Below are positions 1-12,000 of a stretch of 62,000 nt of DNA, one piece after another. Each line of letters begins with the position of its first letter. Positions within the stretch are counted from its first letter, which is position 1. A model generated the notes under the pieces. The model did not search any database, was not told the DNA's origin, and saw only the letters and a program-made list of their open reading frames with translations. Both the position numbers and the translations under genes were made by a program. The stretch covers positions 1,679,829 through 1,741,828 of the forward strand of contig RPFO01000256.1 in NCBI GenBank assembly GCA_009746045.1, in the 5' to 3' direction. The DNA is from Mesostigma viride (lineage: Eukaryota; Streptophyta; Mesostigmatophyceae; Mesostigmatales; Mesostigmataceae).

Positions 1-108
1 AGGGAGGGAGGAGGGAGGGAGGGAGGGAGGGAGGAGGGAGGGAGGGAGGGAGGGAGGGAGGGAGGGAGGGAGGAGGGAGGGAGGGAGGGAGGGAGGGAGG
101 GAGGGTTT
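1..108. repeat. GGGA/GGGAGGA microsatellite
   Basis: Uninterrupted purine run of GGGA and GGGAGGA units. The repeated GGG runs could form G-quadruplexes. The tract reaches the window edge, so its true length is unknown. Confidence 0.95.
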
Positions 109-930
109 AGCCACATCGTGTTTTGTTCTTGGATTGATGACGCACCGCACGCAACGCTCGTGACCTGCACCCGCAGGCGAAAAAGAACAAACCACAATGA
201 TAGCATGGTTGTGAGTGACAATTGACGACATCACGCTACAAGGAGCATGACGCAAAAGGGATTAAAAATCGGCATGAAAAACCTGGTGAAAAATAAGAGG
301 GAGAGGGGGGGAGAGGGAGAGGGAGAGAGAGTCGTCGTTCAGGAAGCCGTCATGACGCAAAATGGGATGAATACTCAACATGCCAGGTGAAAAAAAATTA
401 GGAAAACCACGTACGTAAAATCCCGCAACTCACTCTTGTTGGAGCTGATGCTGCTGTCGTTGTTGTTGTTGTCAGGCCCGTTGTTCTTGATTTAATGATG
501 TAAGTGCTGCTCGTACGCAACGCTCGTGACCTGCACCCGCAGGCGAAAAAGAACGAACCACAATGATAGTATTGTTGTGAGTGACAATTGACGACATCAC
601 GCTACAAGGAGCATGACGCAAAAGGGATTTAAAATCGGCATGAAAAACCTGGTGAAAAATAAGAGGGAGAGGGGGGGGAGAGGGAGAGGGAGAGAGAGTC
701 GTCGTTCAGGAAGCCGTCATGACGCAAAATGGGATGAATACTCAATATGCCAGGTGAAAAAAAAATAGAAAAACCACGTACGTAAAATCCCGCAACTCAC
801 TCTTGTTGGAGCTGATGCTGCTGTCGTTGTTGTTGTTGTCAGGCCCGTTGTTCTTGATTTCCAAGGGAAGAAAGCCGTGAAGCTGCTCGTACGCATTATG
901 GGGGCTGCACCCGCAGGCGAAAAAGAACGT
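109..930. repeat. 366-bp tandem duplication, about 2.1 copies
   Basis: The segment beginning GCAACGCTCGTGACCTGC at 151 recurs at 517, a 366-bp period. A partial third copy ends at 930 (GCACCCGCAGGCGAAAAAGA). Each full unit carries an internal (GGGAGA)n stretch and a TTGTTGTTGTTG run. Copies differ by a few substitutions and small indels. No coding potential is evident. LTR element A is inserted directly after the partial third copy. Confidence 0.9.
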
Positions 931-931
931 G

Positions 932-1443
932 TGTCAAGAATCCTGTCTTGAATATGCCCATTATGCTGACCGTGCAGAAATCTATAATACGGGCAACTGT
1001 ATTCGAGCCCTAATTAACAAATAGATATGCTCGGATAGTAGTACCTAAGTGGGATTTGTCCTACGTGAACGGACACTATGACTATGTGCCAAGTTGTACA
1101 ATGGCACTAGGACCATTGGTCACTATCTTCACCAGATTATAGTATTGTGTCATGTGCATGTCATACCATGCCGTACCGAGTCATGCATGCGCATGCACCA
1201 TGTTCCAACATACCAGCTGTCGTTATCGACCCATTGTCGGCCCATGCGCATACCAGGGCCGCCGCCACCACTCACCTACCATAATTACCAATGTTCACGC
1301 TACCTTGAGGTAGCCATGGAAAGCCACACCATATGGACGTAATAAATAATTTTCCTGGCTCCTGACGCTTAAGTCGGCAATGATTCACCACCTACAAATT
1401 ATTAATTTAAGTCCCCATAATAATAACCCCATGCCTTTTAACA
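932..1443 (+). repeat. 5' LTR of element A
   Basis: Begins TGTCAAGAATCC and ends CCTTTTAACA. It matches 3095-3606 at an offset of 2163 bp with very few differences (one seen is A/G in CCTAC[A/G]AATT). Confidence 0.95.
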
Positions 1444-1458
1444 TGGCATCGGAGGTCC
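1444..1458 (+). other. Primer-binding site of element A
   Basis: TGGCATCGGAGGTCC abuts the LTR end. It resembles the plant initiator-Met tRNA complement (TGGTATCAGAGC), with C at position 4. Confidence 0.7.
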
Positions 1459-3094
1459 GGGGCAAGATCTTTCAACGGAATTAACCAACCTCTAAGCGGC
1501 AGCTCACATTTATTGAGCGCCTTGATCATAGTTTATATTTTCATATACGGAGCAGCTTGGTCGAATTCTTGTACTTGATACGACCATGATTATGGCGCAG
1601 ATGCTACCGTGAAATTCAAGGCTTTCAATCGACTTACTTCAACGTGTGGTAACACCAAATATTCGGGGTGACACCTACCGTCGCTAAAATCCGTCAAGAA
1701 TTTCCCAAGCTCCGGTGCGCAGGCCAGATCTACGCTTTTATACTTATATATGCCCGAAACTGATCAAACGCCAACATTTCGGTGATGGGGACGTCGGCAC
1801 TGAAGCCTGGCACTCAAAAGGTGCCGGCTCTGGTTCCAGGCAGCGCCAGTGATTTTTTACCTGGCAGCACATTTTTGGCCGAGTGCAGTGCGTTCAATCG
1901 GCGCGGGGTCACTGACGGGCTCCCACTGAGCCGCGCGAGCTGTGAGCATCGACGAGAAATCGGCGGAGCTGTTTACCTCAAGAATTTTTCATGAGAACCG
2001 GTCTTTCTTTTGTACCGGCACCATTTCGCGTGGCATCAACATTCTTTTGGGCGCATTCTTTTAAACCGGAATTCTTTTTAAACGGTCATCACTTCAAGAG
2101 CCCAGAGCCTGCCATGCTCCAAGTTTCCAAGAAAAAAGGGAACATTCCCTGGGTCCTGCTCTCAAGGCCAGCCTGCTGACACAGCTGCACACCACACTAA
2201 GGAGGGTGCTCACTAACCCCCACGTTGTTTTCAGCACTAGTTGCAGTTTTATAATTCAGTCACATTTAACTAGTTGCAGGCACCACTAGCAGCAGTAACA
2301 GCTAGTTGCATTATCACGTGCCAGCACTAGACACCCACTAGCAACCAGTTGCCCCATAATGTAGGCAGCAGTAACAGCACAGTCCCATCAGCACCATCAC
2401 ACTGGCATCAACAAGCACAGCAGGCAACACCAGCAGGAACAGAGTACACTGCATAGTCCATGCAGGCAGCTACCCACACTTGCCTAGCCAGCAAGGAGAA
2501 GTAGTAGCACCCAGCAGCACATGCATGACTCTCCACCACAGGCGTAGAGTAGATAGTAGCTGCAGTCAGCTGCACGCACTTGTCTAGCTAGCAAGTAGCA
2601 GTCCAGCAACCAGCTCTACATCCTCACGTCACAGTTCACCTTGTAGTAGTTGCAGTAAGTTGCACCAAAACCCGTTGGCAAGCAGGTCAAAGTAGCACTA
2701 CCAGCACCACACAAGAAACTGTACCCACACACAGCATAGATCGTGTGTGCACACACAACAGCTGACGTCACCGGTTTACCAGCAGCTACCAGTACAGTAC
2801 CCAACGTTTCCAGCTGCAACCCTGGCATCAACCAGTACCGGCTACAGTCTGCATCCAGACTCAACACTGAGCAACCAGTCTTTACAGTTTAAGAGCCTGT
2901 TTCCAGTTTGGCTCCACCCTCGTGTGGCGCACTCCATGTGACAATATGGGGCTACACAACCTTGCCCTCATTTTTCTTGCTGTTTTATATCAAGACCAGG
3001 GTGTCGTGTAAGGAGGGAATCCACTTAGGTACCCGACTACCCTCGCCCAGGATCTAGCATTTGTATTTATAGACAGCATCATGTGCAAGGAGGG

Positions 3095-3606
3095 TGTCAA
3101 GAATCCTGTCTTGAATATGCCCATTATGCTGACCGTGCAGAAATCTATAATACGGGCAACTGTATTCGAGCCCTAATTAACAAATAGATATGCTCGGATA
3201 GTAGTACCTAAGTGGGATTTGTCCTACGTGAACGGACACTATGACTATGTGCCAAGTTGTACAATGGCACTAGGACCATTGGTCACTATCTTCACCAGAT
3301 TATAGTATTGTGTCATGTGCATGTCATACCATGCCGTACCGAGTCATGCATGCGCATGCACCATGTTCCAACATACCAGCTGTCGTTATCGACCCATTGT
3401 CGGCCCATGCGCATACCAGGGCCGCCGCCACCACTCACCTACCATAATTACCAATGTTCACGCTACCTTGAGGTAGCCATGGAAAGCCACACCATATGGA
3501 CGTAATAAATAATTTTCCTGGCTCCTGACGCTTAAGTCGGCAATGATTCACCACCTACGAATTATTAATTTAAGTCCCCATAATAATAACCCCATGCCTT
3601 TTAACA
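3095..3606 (+). repeat. 3' LTR of element A
   Basis: Second copy of the 512-bp LTR. It is preceded by the polypurine tract GCAAGGAGGG and followed by the target duplication ACGTG. Confidence 0.95.
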
Positions 3607-3713
3607 ACGTGGACCACAGTCGGTCACTGGACGTGCGGTGGCGGGCGTGGTGGGCGCATCCGGCGGTGCGCGCCTGCAAAACACCGCATCAATTACCTGG
3701 GCGGGCTGGGTGC

Positions 3714-4464
3714 GCACCTTCCAAAGTCCCTGGTGTGTGTCAGTGCAGCGTCGACATGGCATGCGTGGAGGATATGTGCGTACGTACGACGAATCATGTG
3801 AAACGACTGGTCCAACCTGAAAAATTTTAAATTTTTGCCGTGTCCAGTAACGGTCCTAGGTTGCACCCGCGGGACGTTCCGACAGCTGTACAGAAAAGAT
3901 CACAAAGATACGCCGCGCAACGACGCCTGTGCCCGGCAAATCATTTGTGAGCCCGGAACTGAACAGTCACTGCAAATGTCGAGTATTTATTGCTCCACCC
4001 CCACAAAAAAGCGTTCCGGACCTGTTCGAAGCGAAGAGCACTGACAGGGATCGGACCCGAGCCAGATTTGTGTGCGGACCATGATGGCTGGCCTCCCTCA
4101 CTCCGCAACCTCACTCTGGACGCAGGTTCGAATCCTGTCAGTGCTATTCGCTTCGAACAGTTCCGGAACGCTTTTTTTGGGGGGGTGGAGCAATAGATTT
4201 TCGACGTGTGTAGTGACTGTTCAGTTCCCGACTCACATTTGCCGGGCACTGGCGTCATTCCGCGGCGTATCTTTCTGATCTATTCTGTACAGCTGCCGGA
4301 ACGTCCCGCGGGTGCAACCTAGGACCGTTACTGGACACGGCAAAAATTTAAAATTTTTCAGGTTGGACCAGTCGTTTCACATTATTCGTCGTACGTACGC
4401 ACATATCCTCCACGCATGCCATGTCGACGCTGCACTGACACACACCAGGGACTTTGGAAGGTGC
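3714..4464. mobile_element. Foldback element with about 333-bp inverted arms
   Basis: The left arm (3714 to about 4046) and right arm (about 4131-4464) are inverted copies, roughly 95% identical by eye, both starting GCACCTTCCAAAGTCCCTGG when read inward. The arms meet around an 84-bp centre. There are no ORFs of a recognised family and no clear target-site duplication (left flank GCTGGGTGC, right flank CGTAAGAAT). It could be a MITE or foldback transposon, or an inverted duplication made by another route. A single strand could form a hairpin of over 300 bp. Confidence 0.85.
4037..4145. other. tRNA T-arm-like sequences facing each other at the foldback centre
   Basis: On the plus strand the centre ends GCAGGTTCGAATCCTGTCAG, which carries the B-box-like GGTTCGAATCC and a T-stem GCAGG/CCTGT. 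It is followed by CAGTGCT, able to pair with AGCACTG at 4037. On the minus strand the opposite side reads GGGTCCGATCCCTGTCAG, a diverged version of the same arm. I find no convincing A box, D-arm or anticodon arm, so this is not called a tRNA gene. It may be a SINE-type or tRNA-derived relic. Confidence 0.55.
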
Positions 4465-5000
4465 CGTAAGAATTGTCTTGCGAAATGAAAGCTTAGCCGT
4501 ATGCACTGTTCTGAAAAAATCTGATTTGTAAAAATGGAGAAAAAAAAAAAAAAAGGGAAAAAAACTAAAAAAAAGGAACCCTGAAAAAGGACATGCCGCA
4601 AAAAGGATTCGACACGGCGACTGCCGGTCTCATTCAGGAATTGAAGTAGGGTGTAGATCCCCACCGGGGGTGTAGATCCCCCTGCTATTCGCTCGAACAG
4701 TTCTGGATGTACCATCCTACATGCTATTGTACAATATATAGTGGTAACGGAGAATAAAAAATGAAGAGACGACAAAAATGCCTTTGCACCAATAGGAGTC
4801 GACACTGCGTGTTCAGACTCCAAGTATTCGGGCACCCACACCTGCCGGGGGAGTACATTGTAATGCTATTCACTAGAACAGTTCCGGATGTAGCGTTAGT
4901 GATGATGTTGTACAATATATTCCAATCACGTTTGTCAGAGTGTGCGTTTTTCCGACATGTAGGGCAGGTTGTACAACATTCTGTGCGCCAACCATGTGTA
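4465..5000. repeat. Diverged repeats related to the foldback centre
   Basis: The segment CTATTCGCTTCGAACAGTTC at the inner edge of the foldback right arm recurs in diverged form at 4685-4707 and 4866-4890, about 181 bp apart. Each is followed by a TTGTACAATATAT segment and flanked by related RGGAKTCGACAC sequence. It looks like a degenerate tandem family sharing sequence with the foldback. A poly-A-rich stretch lies at 4538-4580. No gene was recognised. Confidence 0.5.
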
Positions 5001-6346
5001 CTACATGTATCGATTAGTATCACTACATGTATATTCCATCATGATCGCAGGATTAGTAACTACTGGGCTACAAATAGGCGCGAGATGGGAAGCGGCGCGG
5101 CGCGAATGCCAGTAGACATTTCCGCGATATTTTTAGGTCTGCTGCTAGAGCTAGATGTGCTCTACGCCCTGATACCGGACATCACTATGTTTCGACCAAG
5201 ACTACAGGGACTAATTAACGGTTACAGTACAGGGGGTACCCAGGTCCACCGGGACGAAAGTGAATGTAAAATAATTACGAACATGCATATTCGAGGCTAT
5301 GGCGGTGCAGAAAACTGATTGGTGTAGGAGCATCGATGCATGGATTCGTTCCAAATTTTGTAGGCATTATTTGTGCGTTGTAAAGATGCTGTAGCCGCAG
5401 TCGCGCAACATTTACTGAGGTGCGCAATCATCTCGGTCTGGGTTTTACTGCGTCAACGCGTGTTTATTGTGACGGGAGTGACAATGAAGCTAGCACTTGT
5501 TATCGGCGGCTTTATAATTGAATATTTCGCATCGAGTAAATTTGTTACGATGTATTTCGAATATTTCATTAGTGTCGTGGGCCAGGAAAGTCTTGACGCA
5601 TCGGCCCTGTCGTCAGCTTGCTAGCTGTCCTTGAGCCTTTTTTTTTGCGGTTTCGACCTGGCGTAGTTTAGTGTCCCTGCGGTTACCGTCGACAAGATAA
5701 AGTCGTCGTATCACTCGGTAAGTAATCTCGGACTCATTGTTGAAGGTTTGGGATGTCAAATTTGCTTCGTTAGTACTTTTCTGTAATTGTTTGTGGTGGT
5801 GGTTGCGCACAGCCATTACGGTCAGATTTTCATCAGTTTTGTGCATGATTGGCTGCGTCTGCACCAAATATACTAGAATAATGATTGATGTTACATGTAA
5901 ATAAGTTCTATATGGTATCATGATGGTTTCTATAGCCTAAATCCTTAAGAATAGATGGTATCCTGGCCTGTTTTTGGTTAGCCTTTTAGCTTTGTTAGTA
6001 TGGCTGTTGTGCAGTCACCCCATCTGTCTTCATGTAACACCTGTGGAGGTCCCAGTGCCCTGCTTGCATTCAAAAGAAGGTCCATGAGTTGTCTCTGTGT
6101 CATTTCATCTCAGGCAAGCATATGGAGGTCATTTTTTATGTTGTGGATGCATGGGCTACGTAGCCCCTTGCACACGTGCATTTGGGCCTTGGCACAGTGG
6201 TATACCTGCTAGTAGAGCTTGGTAGCCACCACATGGTGACGTTTTCTTTAGAACAACATGAAGCATAGTTTAAGCTGTGTGTTAGTGATCATTTTGAGCA
6301 TTACCCGGCCATTCAAAAGCACCATTGTGCACGCCTCATACCATTG
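5001..6346. other. No gene recognised
   Basis: Mixed-composition sequence with only short open frames on both strands that match no family I know. No repeats, splice-linked exons or RNA genes stood out. Confidence 0.5.
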
Positions 6347-6945
6347 TGTCAGGGTTTTAGTATAAACCCTGGATGTGCCCGTTTGCCAGCCTATGTTATG
6401 TTGTGGCCAATCTTCTGTATTTTCTGGCCAAGGATATTATTAGGGCTGAGTAGGGCTTGCCGTGTTCTTTCCGGCGGTACTTTTCTTATGACGGACAGTT
6501 GAGTATGCACAAAGATATTAGGTGCCGAAGTTAGGATTAATTCGGCTCTACCTTGTGGTTGCATGGTACGACTTGTAGGGCGTGAGTATCTCGTGCCATT
6601 TGGCGGTGGCTAACTCCTAGCGCCGCGCAATAGTGGGGTCAAATATTGGTGCCGAATATTCGCATCATTGCCTAGTGGATTTTGTGTGCCAGTTGTTCAA
6701 GTCGAGACACTTTATGTGTTAAGTTAACGTAGGGATAATGTGTGCAGCCGACATTGGACATTGTTTAAGAGGTCGGCGTGCACCTTTTCACGTTACCTGA
6801 TGGTGGGCCAGTTGCCTTGTGGCTTGGCAATGGACACCGGTCACGGTCCTTAAATTCTATATATGCGTCTTTTATTGTATTAATGAAATGAGTTGTGCCG
6901 CAACATTTGAGCTCATTCATTGACGCATTATTAGGATTTTTGACA
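6347..6945 (+). repeat. 5' LTR of element B
   Basis: Begins TGTCAGGGTTTTAG and ends GGATTTTTGACA. It matches 8361-8962. Confidence 0.94.
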
Positions 6946-6959
6946 TGGTATCGGGAGGG
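6946..6959 (+). other. Primer-binding site of element B
   Basis: TGGTATCGGGAGGG lies immediately after the LTR. It matches the start of the initiator-Met tRNA complement. Confidence 0.75.
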
Positions 6960-8360
6960 AAAGTTCCACACCTTTGAGACGACTTTGAACGACATTCTTG
7001 TGACCATGATGAAGCAATTTTACCCTGCCGGCGCATATAATTGATGGGGGCAGCGTTGTTACGTAATTTCGTGAGCAATGTCGTGAGGATTCAAACGTCG
7101 CAGCATTTTGAATTTGAAGTTCGGCGGAACGGGCAGAAATTTCATGGGTCGACAGGCCTGGGCCAGCGCAGCCACGCAGGCAAGTTGTTATATGTGTCAA
7201 AGCCAGCGGAACTTTCATGTTTCGGGTTTGCTGTGGGCTGGCGCCGCCTGGCGTTGAGCCCCGCATGGCGAGGTCAAGGCTCTGGTTCCAGCTGGGTGCA
7301 GACTTTTTTCTCTTTTTCTGTACCAGTGACCTGCGCATCAACATGTGGCTCGGAGCGGACGTCGGCTGGAATTTTGCGAGCGACCAGCGCAACGGATTAT
7401 CGCCATTTTTGGTGGCGCAGCCTGCGGAATTTCCAGCATTTTTTGTCGACGAGGACTGCCTGCCTGCCGGCTTTTTGTTGGCGATGAAGATGTTGGCCAG
7501 GAGTGCCAGCATGGCCTCTCTTTTGAAGCTGGCTATGCCAGTGGGTTTTTGATTTTGAAGCTGGTCAGGAGTACCAGTGAGCTGCATGTTATTTTAGAAG
7601 CTCTAAGCCAAGGGAGCTTGTGACATTTTAAAGCTGACAAAAATATTTGCCCCCACTTATTTCTTGAGGGGGGGGGGTGGCATGAGACTGGCTCGCGACG
7701 ACATTTGTGGGGCCTAACGTGGCCTGTGGTCTGTATTGACCTACTTTGGGATGTACGCGCCTGCTTCGCATGCAAACTTGGTGGTCAGCTGTGTTTTTGA
7801 ATGGACGAGGCAAACTAGCATGTGCAGCCTAGTGTTTTGGCCAGTCTGGAGGTTGGGATCAGTCCAACCTGTTATGGGAGCGCTCTGGGGGAAGTTCTTG
7901 GTTGACTTTCCATGCTCGGGACCTGATCACTCCCGGGAGTTTGCAACTGGCACGACGGCGTGCCAGCGTGGGGCCGTGGAGGCCTTGGGACCGTGGTGGT
8001 CCATTTTAGGGCTATTGGTAGCCTGATGGGGCAGTGTTTGCCCATGTGTGCTATTCCTGGCAAGTGTAGTTGTTGTGACTTATTGCTGTGTTTCTGCATC
8101 AGACCTGGGACGCTGGGGCTGTCAGTTTATACCTCTAGGGACGCCTGGATGTATTTTGGAAGAGACACAGGCATGTAGCACCTTTGTTGTTATGATCAGG
8201 ATGGCATTTTTCCAGTGAATTTGTTGCTGGATGGTTCCTTTGGAGGGGCTTCCCGGGTAAGGGGGGGGTTGCTGGGGTATGTTGTACCCGGCAAGCCCTA
8301 CCCTAGTTGAGGGGGGACTTGACGTTCATTGGACCCTGCACTGGCAACGTGCAAGGGGGG

Positions 8361-8962
8361 TGTCAGGGTTTTAGTATAAACCCTGGATGTGCCCGTTTGC
8401 CAGCCTATGTTATGTTGTGGCCAATCTTCTGTATTTTCTGGCCAAGGATATTATTAGGGCTGAGTAGGGCTTGCCGTGTTCTTTCCGGCGGTACTTTTCT
8501 TATGACGGACAGTTGAGTATGCACAAAGATATTAGGTGCCGAAGTTAGGATTAATTCGGCTCTACCTTGTGGTTGCATGGTACGACTTGTAGGGCGTGAG
8601 TATCTCGTGCCATTTGGCGGTGGCTAACTCCTAGCGCCGCGCAATAGTGGGGTCAAATATTGGTGCCGAATATTCGCATCATTGCCTAGTGGATTTTGTG
8701 TGCCAGTTGTTCAAGTCGAGACACTTTATGTGTTAAGTTAACGTAGGGATAATGTGTGCAGCCGACATTGGACATTGTTTAAGAGGTCGGCGTGCACCTT
8801 TTCACGTTACCTGATGGTGGGCCAGTTGCCTTGTGGCTTGGCAATGGACACCGGTCACGGTCCTTATTAAATTCTATATATGCGTCTTTTATTGTATTAA
8901 TGAAATGAGTTGTGCCGCAACATTTGAGCTCATTCATTGACGCATTATTAGGATTTTTGACA
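8361..8962 (+). repeat. 3' LTR of element B
   Basis: Second LTR copy, 3 bp longer than the first. It is followed by the target duplication CATTG. Confidence 0.94.
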
Positions 8963-9239
8963 CATTGTAATGCCACTTAGTGCCGCATGTCGCCCCGTAG
9001 CCAGCTAACAGCTGAAATGATGAAGCCCAGCATATAAGGAGCTCCAGTTAGCATTTCCAATGATCTAGGCTTACTTTTACTTATTTAGTCTAGCACTGAC
9101 ATGTGAGAAAAACTGTGCATGGCTACCTATGTTTAATCGCTGTTATGGATGTTCTGTATGCTGGAATTGATGAAATAATGCATGTTTGATCATTTATGAT
9201 GTTTTATGATGCTACGGACTGAGGCGCCTGCCTTGTAAT

Positions 9240-12000
9240 GCCATCCAGGTACGTACACGGGCAATGATGACACCATGGGAGCCTGAATCCTCATCATTTT
9301 GTTTATGAGACATCCATGTACGTAGGCCAGCCATGATGACACCAATGGAGCCTGAATCCTCATCATTAATTACATACATGCCATCCATGTACGTAGGCCA
9401 GCCATGATGACACCATGGGAGCCTGAATCCTCATCATTTACTATTCCTTGACATCCATGTACGTAGGCCAGCCATGATGACCCCAATGGAGCCTGAATCC
9501 TCATCATTTACTATTCCTTGACATCAATGTACGTAGGCCAGCCATGATGACCCCAATGGAGCCTGAATCCTCATCATTAATTACATACATGCCATCCATG
9601 TACGTAGGCCAGCCATGATGACACCATGGTAGCCTGAATCCTCATCATTAATTACATAAATGCCATTCATGTACGTAGACGGGCCATGATGACACCATGG
9701 GAGCCTGAATCCTCATCATTTTGTTTATGAGACATCCATGTACGTAGGCCAGCCATGATGACACCAATGGAGCCTGAATCCTCATCATTAATTACATAAA
9801 TGCCAACCATGTACGTAGGCCAGCCATGATGACACCATGGGAGCCTGAATCCTGATCATTTTGTTTATGAGACATCCATGTACGTAGGCCAGCCATGATG
9901 ACACCAATGGAGCCTGAATCCTCATCATTAATTACATACATGCCATCCATGTACGTAGGCCAGCCATGATGACACCATGGGAGCCTGAATCCTCATCATT
10001 AATTACATAAATGCCATTCATGTACGTAGACGGGCCATGATGACACCATGGGAGCCTGAATCCTCATCATTTTGTTTATGAGACATCCATGTACGTAGGC
10101 CAGCCATGATGACACCAATGGAGCCTGAATCCTCATCATTAATTACATACATGCCATCCATGTACGTACACGGGCCATGATGACACCAATGGAGCCTGAA
10201 TCCTCATCATTAATTACATACATGCCATCCATGTACGTAGACAAGCCATGATGACACCATGGGAGCCTGAATCCTCATCATTTACTATTCCTTGCCATCC
10301 ATGTACGTAGGCCAGCCATGATGACACCAATGGAGCCTGAATCCTCTTCATTTTTTTTATGAGAGGATTCAGGTTACATAAATGCCAACCATGTAGGTAG
10401 ACAAGCCATGATGACACCATGGGAGCCTGAATCCTCATCATTAATTACATAAATGCCATCCATGTACGTAGACGGGCCATGATGACCCCATGGGAGCCTA
10501 AATCCTCATCATTAATTACAAAATCGCCATCCATGTATGTAGACGGGCCATGATGACACCATGGGAGCCTGAATCCTCATCATTAATTACATACATGCCA
10601 ACAACACGTAGACAAGCCATGATGACACCAATGATGGGAGCCTGAATCCTCATCATTAATTACATAAATGCCAACCATGTAGGTAGGCCAGCCATGATGA
10701 CACCATGGGAGCCTGAATCCTCATCATTTATTACATACATGCCATCCATGTACGTAGACGGGCCATGATGACACCATGGGAGCCTGAATCCTGATCATTT
10801 TTTTTTCTTTGACATCCATGTACGTAGGCCAGCCATGATGACACCATGGGAGCCTGAATCCTCATCATTAATTTCATACATGCCAACAACACGTAGACGG
10901 GCCATAATGACACCACGGGAGCCTGAATCCTGATCATTTTTTTTTCTTTGACATCCATGTACGTAGGCCAGCCATGATGACACCATGGGAGCCTGAATCC
11001 TCATCATTTTTTTTCTGAGACATCCATGTACGTAGACAGGCCATGATGACACCATGGGAGCCTGAATCCTCATCATTAATTACATAAATGCCAACCATGT
11101 AGGTAGGCCAGCCATGATGACACCATGGGAGCCTGAATCCTCATCATTTTTTTTTCTTTGACATCCATGTACATACGTAGGCCAGCCATGATGACACCAA
11201 TGGAGCCTGAATCCTCATCATTAATTACATAAATGCCAACCATGTACGTAGGCCAGCCATGATGACACCATGGGAGCCTGAATCCTCATCATTTTTTTTC
11301 TGAGACATCCATGTACGTAGACAGGCCATGATGACACCATGGGAGCCTGAATCCTCATCATTAATTACATAAATGCCATCCATGTACGTAGACGGGCCAT
11401 GATGACACCATGGGAGCCTGATTCCTCATCATTTTTTTTTCTTTGACATCCATGTACGTAGGCCAGCCATGATGACACCATGGGAGCCTGAATCCTCATC
11501 ATTTTTTTTCTGAGACATCCATGTACGTAGACAGGCCATGATGACACCATGGGAGCCTGAATCCTCATCATTAATTACATAAATGCCATCCATGTACGTA
11601 GACGGGCCATGATGACACCATGGGAGCCTGATTCCTCATCATTAATTACAAAATCGCCATCCATGTATGTAGACGGGCCATGATGACACCATGGGAGCCT
11701 GAATCCTCATCATTAATTACATACATGCCAACAACACGTAGACAAGCCATGATGACACCAATGATGGGAGCCTGAATCCTCATCATTAATTTCATACATG
11801 CCAACAACACGTAGACGGGCCATAATGACACCACGGGAGCCTGAATCCTCATCATTTTTTTTCTGAGACATCCATGTACGTAGACAGGCCATGATGACAC
11901 CATGGGAGCCTGAATCCTCATCATTAATTACATAAATGCCATCCATGTACGTAGACGGGCCATGATGACACCATGGGAGCCTGATTCCTCATCATTATGT
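9240..12000 (-). repeat. Satellite array, reverse-oriented block
   Basis: Tandem monomers of about 70-80 bp. The constant core reads CATCCATGTACGTAG, then GCCATGATGACACCATGG, then GAGCCTGAATCCTCATCATT. It is followed by one of several interchangeable AT-rich linkers (AATTACATAMATGC, TACTATTCCTTG, TTTTTTCTTTGA, TTGTTTATGAGA). Open frames here are by-products of the repeat: the same peptide fragments recur in several frames. The block ends at the palindrome ATGTAATTACAT (11997-12008), after which orientation flips. Confidence 0.95.

Larger units (their letters stand above)
932..3606 (+). mobile_element. LTR retrotransposon A, non-autonomous
   Basis: Complete element of 2675 bp with two 512-bp LTRs (932-1443 and 3095-3606), nearly identical, and a 5-bp target-site duplication ACGTG at 927-931 and 3607-3611. 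A primer-binding site TGGCATCGGAGGTCC starts immediately after the left LTR at 1444. A polypurine tract (GCAAGGAGGG) ends at 3094. The 1651-bp interior holds no gag or pol, only short frames of no recognised family, so the element must use enzymes supplied in trans. The near-identity of the LTRs suggests a fairly recent insertion. Short frames inside the LTRs are LTR sequence, not genes. Confidence 0.93.
6347..8962 (+). mobile_element. LTR retrotransposon B, non-autonomous
   Basis: Element of 2616 bp with LTRs at 6347-6945 (599 bp) and 8361-8962 (602 bp). They are near-identical apart from a 3-bp indel in CCTTA[TTA]AATTC. The target-site duplication is CATTG (6342-6346 and 8963-8967). The primer-binding site TGGTATCGGGAGGG starts at 6946, and the polypurine tract GCAAGGGGGG ends at 8360. 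LTR ends are TGTCAGGG...TTTTTGACA. The 1415-bp interior has frames of up to about 200 codons on both strands, but none resembles gag, protease, integrase or reverse transcriptase. Its 3' subterminal sequence resembles that of element D. Confidence 0.93.

Noticed and set aside
4037-4145. A functional tRNA gene
   Set aside because: Only T-arm and acceptor-like pairing can be seen. No A box, D-arm or anticodon arm was found on either strand.
4377-5318. Open frames of 154 and 185 codons on opposite strands
   Set aside because: They overlap the foldback arm and its diverged repeats, have low-complexity stretches (poly-Phe from the poly-A run), and match no family.
6931-7587. 218-codon minus-strand frame inside element B as an accessory gene
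   Set aside because: It overlaps other open frames on the plus strand, spans the LTR/internal junction region and shows no recognisable domain.
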